From assembly GCA_937901285.1 (NCBI GenBank), contig CALCHI010000272.1, positions 1-7,938 of the forward strand: a stretch of DNA of 7,938 nt. Direction: 5' to 3'. The position numbers were made by a program, and so were the translations under genes. Positions 1 to 5,437 of this stretch are shown in pieces (within the stretch, counting starts at the first letter, position 1; each line of letters begins with the position of its first letter). The notes beneath the pieces are model-generated. The model worked only from the letters and a program-made list of their open reading frames with translations. It did not search any database and had not been told where the DNA came from. Source of the stretch: UBA8437 sp003445035 (GTDB taxonomy: Bacteria; Planctomycetota; Planctomycetia; Planctomycetales; Planctomycetaceae).

Positions 1-156
1 CGGGTAGACGGCCGTGATCATCACCTTGTCCGGTCGCGATTCGGGAAAGAACTCGCGGACCAGGGTGAACGCGAAGATCCCGCCGGCCATCAGGATCACC
101 AGCATCAGCATGTTGACCAGGACGCGGTTGTTGACGCTGAAACGAGCGAGCGACAT
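1..156 (-). CDS. RND-family efflux transporter permease (AcrB/HAE1/CzcA type), N-terminal fragment
   Basis: The first 52 codons of a gene that runs off the left edge. The protein starts MSLARFSVNNRVLVNM, then has one hydrophobic membrane segment (about residues 12-32), then the motif VREFFPESRPDKVMITAVYP. A short cytoplasmic N-terminus, TM1, and a periplasmic start of the form 'FP...P.....I...YP' match the beginning of AcrB-like resistance-nodulation-division pumps. These are inner-membrane proton antiporters of about 1000 residues that export drugs, metals or other solutes together with a periplasmic adaptor and an outer-membrane channel. The adaptor, if linked, lies outside the window. ATG 156 is the only sensible start: no in-frame start codon lies nearby upstream. 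A GGAGGAG stretch on this strand (200-194) is too far away (38 nt) to be a normal ribosome binding site. The family call is fairly sure; substrate and subfamily cannot be told. Confidence 0.8.
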   Translation of the reverse strand, partial: MSLARFSVNNRVLVNMLMLVILMAGGIFAFTLVREFFPESRPDKVMITAVYP

Positions 157-277
157 CGCGAGGTCAGCCGGCGAGAAGAGCGAAAAGAACGGACTCCTCC
201 AGTGTGGCACACGTTCTGGGTGTTGACCACCCGCCAGTTCCCGCCCTCGCCCCCCTCTTATGTCGGGCTTTTGCCGC

Positions 278-283
278 TACAAT
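278..283 (+). promoter_or_regulatory. -10 promoter box TACAAT, probably giving a leaderless mRNA
   Basis: TACAAT matches the bacterial -10 consensus TATAAT at 5 of 6 positions. It ends 6 bases before the ATG at 290, so transcription would start at or within a base or two of that ATG. No convincing -35 box sits 16-18 bp upstream (the bases there are CTCTTA or close to it). The same hexamer precedes the tRNA-Arg at the other end of the window, which supports it as a real housekeeping -10 element in this genome. Confidence 0.55.
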
Positions 284-289
284 GTTCCC

Positions 290-700
290 ATGGCCCGTTG
301 TGACGAAGGATATCTCTGTGAGGTCTGTGGATCGCCGGTTGACGAGATCCACGAGAGCGATCTGTACCTGTCGTTTGTGATCGGCGAACTGCCGGCGTCG
401 GCGTTGACCATCGAGCCCGAGCGGCACGTGCGGTGCAACCCCGTGCAGGCACAGTTCATTATCGACGAGCGTTTCGAACCGATGTCGATCGAGGGGCCGT
501 TCGACAAGCGGCAACTCGACTCCGAGGACGTGACCCGACGCGAGGACCTGGTGACTCGCGGCTGGCAGAGGCTGCAGGAAGTGGCCGTCGAGGGACTGGC
601 GATCGATGATTACCGGCTCGAGGACGTCGTTCCCGATGTCGATACGGGCCTGCCCCCGGAAGTTGCTGGACAGGGATGCGTGAGACCGGAGACCGATTAG
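290..700 (+). CDS. Small conserved-looking Cys/His protein, unknown function
   Basis: A 136-residue protein that I cannot assign to a named family with certainty; it resembles short conserved hypothetical proteins of planctomycetes. It has no signal peptide or membrane segment, so it is probably cytoplasmic. Near the N-terminus are C4 and a C10-x2-C13 pair (LCEVCG), and later H46-x2-C49 (ERHVRCNP). Together these could form a zinc site (inference). The middle has GPFDKRQLD and VTRGWQRLQEV; the last 30 or so residues are acidic and probably loose. I chose ATG 290 over the in-frame ATG 260 because MARCDEGYLCEVC begins cleanly there and the TACAAT box at 278-283 would lie inside the longer reading frame. 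There is no Shine-Dalgarno sequence, as expected for a leaderless message. The sigma-factor gene follows after 21 bp, so the two are probably co-transcribed. Confidence 0.75.
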   Translation: MARCDEGYLCEVCGSPVDEIHESDLYLSFVIGELPASALTIEPERHVRCNPVQAQFIIDERFEPMSIEGPFDKRQLDSEDVTRREDLVTRGWQRLQEVAVEGLAIDDYRLEDVVPDVDTGLPPEVAGQGCVRPETD

Positions 701-721
701 TAACCCGCTCGGCCACTTTTC

Positions 722-1369
722 ATGTCAACCAATTCTCAACGTATCTGGCCCGACTCGGAACGTACCCGGGAATTGCTTTCCGCGGCGAGAGACGGCGACC
801 AGGATGCCGTCGAGGGACTGATGGACCGCCATCGTGATGCGCTGCGAAAACTGGTTCATCATCGTATGGACCGGGCGATCGGTCGCCGTGTCGACGCCAG
901 CGATGTGGTCCAGGATGTGCTGCTGGAAGCTTCGAACCGACTCGGCAAATATCTTGCCCAGCCCACTCTTCCCTTTCATCTGTGGCTGCGACAACTTGCC
1001 CGCGACCGCCTGATCGATATGCACCGCCGCCACCGGAAGGCCCAGCGACGCAGCGTCGATCGTGAGCGACCCCTGGCGGCCCGGGCTCACTCGGACCAGA
1101 GCTCCCTGGACTTGGTGGCACGGCTGGCCGATGCCGAATTGACACCGGCCGCCGCTTCGATCCGACGGGAACTGCAATTGCGGTTTCACGAAGCGATCGA
1201 AGACCTGGTCGAGGATGACCGCGAGATCCTGCTGATGAGGTACTTCGAACAACTTACCAACACCGAAGCCGCCGAGGCACTGGGTTTGTCGCCTGCAGCG
1301 GCCGGAATGCGGCATCTGCGAGCATTACGGCGTTTGAAGGGTCAACTGGAGAATTCGGCTTCAAGTTGA
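722..1369 (+). CDS. RNA polymerase sigma factor, sigma-70 family, ECF type
   Basis: A 215-residue protein with the two-domain ECF layout. Region 2 covers about residues 20-105, including DASDVVQDVLLEA (residues 58-70, region 2.2, core polymerase contact) and the basic stretch RDRLIDMHRRHRKAQRR (region 2.3/2.4, -10 melting and recognition). A linker follows, then region 4 at about residues 158-211 (DREILLMRYFEQLTNTEAAEALGLS, then AAGMRHLRALRRLKGQ, a helix-turn-helix for -35 binding). It would direct polymerase to a specific set of promoters. Its closest resemblance, from memory, is to planctomycete ECF factors with the PFHLWLRQLARDR motif. No anti-sigma factor or Ser/Thr kinase gene sits downstream; the next gene is an exported DUF1501 protein. 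No Shine-Dalgarno sequence is seen before ATG 722, so translation may depend on the upstream gene ending 21 bp before. Confidence 0.92.
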   Translation: MSTNSQRIWPDSERTRELLSAARDGDQDAVEGLMDRHRDALRKLVHHRMDRAIGRRVDASDVVQDVLLEASNRLGKYLAQPTLPFHLWLRQLARDRLIDMHRRHRKAQRRSVDRERPLAARAHSDQSSLDLVARLADAELTPAAASIRRELQLRFHEAIEDLVEDDREILLMRYFEQLTNTEAAEALGLSPAAAGMRHLRALRRLKGQLENSASS

Positions 1370-1393
1370 CTCGGGGAATGCCGATCGCATAAA
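1366..1393 (+). promoter_or_regulatory. Candidate promoter of the DUF1501 gene
   Basis: TTGACT at 1366-1371 (5 of 6 to the -35 consensus, overlapping the sigma-factor stop codon) and CATAAA at 1388-1393 (4 of 6 to the -10 consensus) are separated by 16 bp. The start of transcription would be near 1400, leaving a leader of about 35 nt before ATG 1435. The region 1385-1420 is AT-rich compared with its surroundings. This is a pattern match only. Confidence 0.42.
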
Positions 1394-1423
1394 AAGGGAC
1401 TGTTCTGTAACAAAAAGACAGTT

Positions 1424-1427
1424 GGAG
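1424..1427 (+). promoter_or_regulatory. Ribosome binding site of the DUF1501 gene
   Basis: GGAG lies 7 bases before ATG 1435. It is one of the few clear Shine-Dalgarno sequences in the window and fixes the start of this gene. Confidence 0.65.
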
Positions 1428-1434
1428 TTGATCC

Positions 1435-2784
1435 ATGCTGACGATCTTCGAGTCTCAAAAGAACAACGCTCGTTCCGGGTACTGCGACGGCATCTCCCGT
1501 CGTGGCATGCTCAAGATCGGTGCCCTGGGCGTGGGAGCCTTCGGCCTGAACCAGGCCGATCTGCTGCGGGCCGATGCGGCCGGCAAGACGCAGATGAACC
1601 ACAAGTCGGTGATCAACATCTTCCTGGGTGGTGGTCCTCCTCACCAGGACATGTGGGAGATCAAGACCGAGGCCCCCAAGAACATCCGCGGTCCGTTCAA
1701 GCCGATTGCGACCAGTGTTCCAGGCATCCAGATCGGCGAGTGTTTCCCGAAGATCGCCCAGTCGATGGACAAGGCCGCAGTGTTGCGGGCGGTGGTCGGC
1801 TGTGAGGGTCGTCACGACTCGTTCCAGTGCATGACCGGATTCCGTCACGCCGAGATGCGTTCGATCGGCGGGCACCCGGCGATGGGCAGCGTGTTGCACA
1901 AGTTGCAGGGTCCGGCCGACCGCAGCGTTCCTCCCTACGTCGGCATGAAGACCGACGGTGTGTGGCGGAACCCCGGCACGCCCGGTTTCCTGGGCGCGAC
2001 CTACGCTCCGTTCATTCCCGACGGTGCCGGCCTGGCCAACATGAAGCTCAACGGTGTGACCACCGACCGGCTGAGTGATCGGAAGTCGTTGCTCAAGAGC
2101 ATCGACCGGCTGCGTCGAGACGTCGATGCCAGCGGCCAGTTGACCGCGATCGACTCGTACGAGCAGCAGGCCTTCGACGTGCTGACCTCCAGCAAGCTGG
2201 TCGACGCGTTGGACATCGGGAAGGAAGCTCCCGAGATCCGCGAGAAGTACGGTGACGGCAAGCCGTACACCTACAAGTACGACGGTGCGGCCACTGACAA
2301 CACGCTGATCCTGCGGGCTCGGCGGTTGGTCGAGGTGGGCGTCCGCTGCGTGACCCTGACGTTTGGCCGCTGGGACAGCCACGGCAACAACGAGGGGCTG
2401 GTCCGGCACCACGGAACCCGGATCGACCAGGCTGTCGGTGCGTTGCTCAGCGACCTCGAAGAACGGGGCATGATCGACGACGTCACCGTGCTGGTCTGGG
2501 GTGAATTCGGACGGACTCCCCGGATCAACAAGAACGCCGGCCGGGACCACTGGCCGCAGGTCAGTTGTGCCTACATCGCCGGTGGCGGCATCCAGGGCGG
2601 CCAGGCCATCGGCAGCACCAACCGGCTGGGCGAACGGGCCCAGACCCGACCGGTGCACGTGCAGGAGATCTTCGCGACGGTCTACAGGAACCTGGGCATC
2701 GACGTTCGTACGGCGACGGTCAAGGATCCCGCCGGCCGTCCGCAGTACCTCTCGCACATGGAACCGATCAAGGAAATCGTCTGA
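1435..2784 (+). CDS. DUF1501 family protein, Tat-exported (alkaline-phosphatase-like fold)
   Basis: A 449-residue protein. The N-terminus has a twin-arginine signal, SRRGMLKIGALGVGAFG (residues 21-37), so it is probably exported folded. Family landmarks: IFLGGGPPHQDMWE (residues 62-75, D72), RHDSF (126-130), FGRWDSHGNN (about 311-319, D314 and H316), WGEFGRTPRI (355-364) and GRDHWP (369-374, D371 and H372). DUF1501 (PF07394) is a large planctomycete/verrucomicrobial family related to the alkaline phosphatase/sulfatase superfamily. The conserved Asp and His residues fit a metal-binding site, but the true substrate is unknown. In many planctomycetes such genes sit beside DUF1549/DUF1553 (cytochrome-like) genes; no such partner is adjacent here. 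It is probably a single transcription unit: a candidate promoter lies upstream and a strong terminator begins 42 bp after its stop. Confidence 0.93.
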   Translation: MLTIFESQKNNARSGYCDGISRRGMLKIGALGVGAFGLNQADLLRADAAGKTQMNHKSVINIFLGGGPPHQDMWEIKTEAPKNIRGPFKPIATSVPGIQIGECFPKIAQSMDKAAVLRAVVGCEGRHDSFQCMTGFRHAEMRSIGGHPAMGSVLHKLQGPADRSVPPYVGMKTDGVWRNPGTPGFLGATYAPFIPDGAGLANMKLNGVTTDRLSDRKSLLKSIDRLRRDVDASGQLTAIDSYEQQAFDVLTSSKLVDALDIGKEAPEIREKYGDGKPYTYKYDGAATDNTLILRARRLVEVGVRCVTLTFGRWDSHGNNEGLVRHHGTRIDQAVGALLSDLEERGMIDDVTVLVWGEFGRTPRINKNAGRDHWPQVSCAYIAGGGIQGGQAIGSTNRLGERAQTRPVHVQEIFATVYRNLGIDVRTATVKDPAGRPQYLSHMEPIKEIV

Positions 2785-2791
2785 TCTCGAC

Positions 2792-2822
2792 TTGATCGGC
2801 CGTGCCACGGTTTCGTGATAAC
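2792..2822 (+). promoter_or_regulatory. Weak candidate promoter for the SGNH hydrolase gene
   Basis: TTGATC (2792-2797) and GATAAC (2817-2822, preceded by a T in a TGATAAC context) are spaced by 19 bp, somewhat longer than ideal. Transcription would begin near 2829, at the foot of the terminator hairpin. It is listed because the 20 bp between the terminator and the next start codon leave no room for another promoter. Confidence 0.3.
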
Positions 2823-2826
2823 ATCG

Positions 2827-2870
2827 CGGGCCGGTGTCCCATCCGGGGATGCCGGCCCGTTTTCTTTTTT
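2827..2870 (+). terminator. Rho-independent terminator after the DUF1501 gene
   Basis: An 8-bp perfect GC stem, CGGGCCGG (2827-2834) with CCGGCCCG (2852-2859), continues inward through two G-T wobbles and TCCC/GGGA to a 5-base loop. It is followed immediately by a T-rich tract, TTTTCTTTTTT (2860-2870). This is a textbook intrinsic terminator. It ends DUF1501 transcription but also lies only 20 bp before the start codon of the next gene. Confidence 0.9.
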
Positions 2871-2890
2871 CCGTCAACCGGGGACGATCC

Positions 2891-3715
2891 ATGCCTCCGC
2901 TCACCCGCCGTCGACTGCTGGCCGCCTCGCTGGCCGCCACCACTTCTACGCTGGCCCTCGCCGAATCGAAGCCGAAGCCGTCGGGAAAACGTGACTGGCA
3001 CTCAACCGAATTTCGTCGCATGGTGGCGTTGGGCGAAAGCACCACCGCAGGGGGCTGGAGCACCAACGCTTCGCGGTGCTGGGTCTCGGTACTCGGACGG
3101 CTGATCAACGACTTCCAGTCCAAGTCGCTGAAGGTGATCAACAACGGCATCGGGTCCAATGTCATCTCGACCCGCAGCCCCTGCTACAAGCACAGCGGGA
3201 AGCCGGCCGCCAGCGAGCGGTTGCAGAAGCATGTCCTGGATCACCGCCCCGACCTGTTGATCATCTCGTACGGGCTCAACGACGCCCGGGGCGGGACGCC
3301 GCTGGAGTTGTTCCAGGCCGAGATGACCCGTGTGATCACCACTGTCCGCAAGACGATCCAGCCGCTGATCGTGCTCCCCTCGCCCTATTACATGACCGAC
3401 TTCGGTGGAGGTGGGCAGCCGTGGACCAAGGCGAACCTCGAGATCTTCCACCGGTACGGTCGGGGTATCGCCGAGGTGGCACGCAAACAGGACTGCCTGT
3501 TCGTCGACCTGCTGGCCGCCAGCGGCCACGCCGACTGGATCGTACACTTCGACGGCATCCACCAGAGCGACCTGGGACACCGGATCGTGGCCAACCGGAT
3601 GTTCGAGGTGCTGGCGACCAACTGCTCGGGGTTGGCCCGCCACACGCAGCAGATCGAGAAGGGCGCACCGCGGTGGCGGAACGAATCGAAACTGAAAGCC
3701 GATTACGGGTTCTGA
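2891..3715 (+). CDS. Exported SGNH/GDSL-family hydrolase
   Basis: A 274-residue protein. The N-terminus LTRRRLLAASLAATTSTLALA (from residue 4) is a signal peptide with a Tat-like arginine group. The SGNH blocks appear in order: block I GEST with nucleophile Ser50 (Glu in place of the usual Asp of GDS), block II NNGIGSN with Gly at 86/88 for the oxyanion hole, block III YGLNDARGG with Asn130, and block V DGIHQSDLGH with Asp221 and His224 completing the triad. Such enzymes are esterases or lipases, often deacetylating polysaccharides; the substrate here is unknown. ATG 2891 has GGGGA 6 bases upstream. An in-frame GTG at 2834 was rejected because it lies inside the terminator stem and would bury the signal peptide. 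The gene ends 18 bp from the stop of the convergent glycoside-hydrolase-like gene. Confidence 0.88.
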   Translation: MPPLTRRRLLAASLAATTSTLALAESKPKPSGKRDWHSTEFRRMVALGESTTAGGWSTNASRCWVSVLGRLINDFQSKSLKVINNGIGSNVISTRSPCYKHSGKPAASERLQKHVLDHRPDLLIISYGLNDARGGTPLELFQAEMTRVITTVRKTIQPLIVLPSPYYMTDFGGGGQPWTKANLEIFHRYGRGIAEVARKQDCLFVDLLAASGHADWIVHFDGIHQSDLGHRIVANRMFEVLATNCSGLARHTQQIEKGAPRWRNESKLKADYGF

Positions 3716-3733
3716 CCCGCGGGCTCTCCGGGC

Positions 3734-5437
3734 CTAGTACGCCACCGGGTTCTCACGCAGGTGCCGCTGGGGGTTGTAGTCGATCACCAGGTCGATGTCC
3801 GAGACGTCGAAGTTGGTGTCGATGCCCCGGTCTTTCTCGACCAGTTTCACCCGGACGCGGTTTTCCCCCCGGCGGGGCCACAGCGATTCGGGCAGGCGGT
3901 ACTCGTAGACGAACCCGTAGGGGTTGAAGGACCCCAGCGGCTGTTGGCGATAGATCAGGTCGTCCAGTGACAGGATCGACTCGGGCAGCCGCTTGCCGTT
4001 GAGCTCGACTCGGACCTTGTTGAGCGAGGCTTCGATGTTGGTGATGCGAATCCGCAGGCGGACCGATTCGATCTTCTGCTGCTTTGCGGCGGCCTCCAGG
4101 TCGTCGGCAATTTGCAGCGTCAGCTCGACCGGCTGTTTCTCTTCCAGCGGCTTCGGCAACGCATCGACCATCGCGTCCGGCCAGGCGATCGGTTCGTTCC
4201 GGCTTCGGCCGAGCCGCAGGGCGCGGTAGTCCTTGTCACGGAACCGCAGCAATTCGGGGTGCCCCAGCACGCGGAGCGTCTGGTAGTCCGCAGCGGTCAA
4301 CGGCCATCCGTTGGGTGTCCAGTGGTAGTCGACGACGGCGAATCCGTCGGCACCGTCGTTCCAGGCGTTGGCGGCGGCCGCCCAGGTCATCGCCTGGGTG
4401 GCCGAACGATGAAACTGGCTCTGCAGCAGGTTGTTGAATCCGGCGACCAGGCGGCAGTCCGAATCGCCGACCAGCTTTTTCAGCGGTTCCATCGACCAGC
4501 ACTGGGTCATCACGGCGTCGCCGATGCCGTTCATGCAGACCAGGCCGTCGACCAGCCCGTCAGCGATCCAGGTGGCCGAGTCGCACCCCAGTTGCTGCTG
4601 GGTGGGGATATCAGTCGGCAGCCGCACGTAAATCCGCTTGGCTCGGCCCTGGTCCTGTGCGGCCCGATCGGCCGTTTTCCTGAGTCGTCTCAACCACTCG
4701 GTCAACAGCGGGCTGAGTCGGTCGACTTCGTCGAACCGGCACATCGGTACGAACTCGGTCAGGTTGATCTCGACGCCGTCGGTCGGGTACCGGGTCAGCA
4801 TCTCCTCGAAGACGGCCAGCCGTTCGTCACGGACCGCCTGGTGCAGGAAACTGAATCGCCGGGGGTGAGCGTAACGTGCTCGCGGATCCTTTTCGGGACC
4901 GACTTCAAACCGTGGGTGGTCGAAAACGAAATCCGACTGGCGTCCGCGCCCTCCCTCGGTGGCCCGGTCGGCACCCTGCAGCGAGATCCAGTTGCCGGCC
5001 AGCAGCAGCAGGTTCTGCTGGTGAGCTCGCCGGCAGATCAGCTCGAGCGGATCGTGCCCGTCATCGATCAGCTGTTTCAGGTGGCGGCCGGCGCGGTACC
5101 AGACCGGATGGGTCCACTGCTTGACATTGTCGCCCCAGGTCTGGGCGACGCGGCTGTCGTAGATCTGCGTGCCGCCCTCCAGCCCGGCGACGTAGACCAG
5201 AGTGTCGACACCGCTGTCGGCCAACTGGTCGACGGTGATCACGAAGTCGTCGGGGGTCAGCGGTGGGGCGTACTGGTACAACGGGCTGGCGTGGCGGCCG
5301 TCGTCGTAGAGCAGCACGCGGGGTTCGGTCGGCGGTTGGCCTGCGGACGCCGTTGCTGGGGCATCGGCGGAGGCCGGAAGAGCGGCCGGGGTCGAGGCTC
5401 CGACCGCCTGCAGGAATTCGCGACGGTGCATCGTCAT
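3734..5437 (-). CDS. Tat-exported glycoside-hydrolase-like protein with C-terminal beta-sandwich-like domain
   Basis: A 567-residue protein that I do not recognise by name. It starts MTMHRREFLQAVGAS, a clear Tat signal, followed by an Ala/Pro-rich stretch to about residue 38. The body (about 40-430) has alternating strand/helix features of a TIM barrel: RVLLYDDG, GVDTLVYVAG, NLLLLAGNWIS, DGVEINLTEF (220-229, with E223 and E228 as possible acidic catalytic residues), KRIYVRLPT, DGLVCMNG and GADGFAVVDYHW. This resembles GH10-like 'GHL' proteins found in planctomycetes, but the family is inferred from layout. The region from about 436 to 567 (PVELTLQIA to DIDLVIDYN) is strand-rich and looks like a carbohydrate-binding or other beta-sandwich domain. 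The start ATG overlaps the stop of the upstream aldo/keto reductase gene (ATGA), implying coupled translation. An internal ATG at 5431 (Met3) has better spacing from a GGGA, so the true start could be two codons later. Confidence 0.82.
   Translation of the reverse strand: MTMHRREFLQAVGASTPAALPASADAPATASAGQPPTEPRVLLYDDGRHASPLYQYAPPLTPDDFVITVDQLADSGVDTLVYVAGLEGGTQIYDSRVAQTWGDNVKQWTHPVWYRAGRHLKQLIDDGHDPLELICRRAHQQNLLLLAGNWISLQGADRATEGGRGRQSDFVFDHPRFEVGPEKDPRARYAHPRRFSFLHQAVRDERLAVFEEMLTRYPTDGVEINLTEFVPMCRFDEVDRLSPLLTEWLRRLRKTADRAAQDQGRAKRIYVRLPTDIPTQQQLGCDSATWIADGLVDGLVCMNGIGDAVMTQCWSMEPLKKLVGDSDCRLVAGFNNLLQSQFHRSATQAMTWAAAANAWNDGADGFAVVDYHWTPNGWPLTAADYQTLRVLGHPELLRFRDKDYRALRLGRSRNEPIAWPDAMVDALPKPLEEKQPVELTLQIADDLEAAAKQQKIESVRLRIRITNIEASLNKVRVELNGKRLPESILSLDDLIYRQQPLGSFNPYGFVYEYRLPESLWPRRGENRVRVKLVEKDRGIDTNFDVSDIDLVIDYNPQRHLRENPVAY

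Noticed and set aside
194..200. GGAGGAG on the minus strand upstream of the RND gene
   Set aside because: It is a strong Shine-Dalgarno match but 38 nt from ATG 156, with no in-frame start codon closer to it.
1399..1422. Inverted repeat ACTGT/ACAGT ahead of the DUF1501 gene
   Set aside because: The stem is 5 bp with a 14-base loop and no T tract; too weak to call a terminator or riboswitch.
2834..2890. Longer SGNH hydrolase start at GTG 2834
   Set aside because: It lies inside the terminator stem, translates the T tract, and would put 19 residues before the signal peptide.
1342..3165. A 607-codon open frame on the minus strand
   Set aside because: It runs antisense across the sigma-factor end, the whole DUF1501 gene and the start of the SGNH gene, all of which have clear family motifs. 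Its translation shows no domain. Long antisense frames are common in GC-rich DNA.
3716..3723. Palindrome CCCGCGGG between the convergent genes
   Set aside because: An 8-bp GC palindrome is expected by chance in DNA this GC-rich, and nothing else marks it as a binding site.
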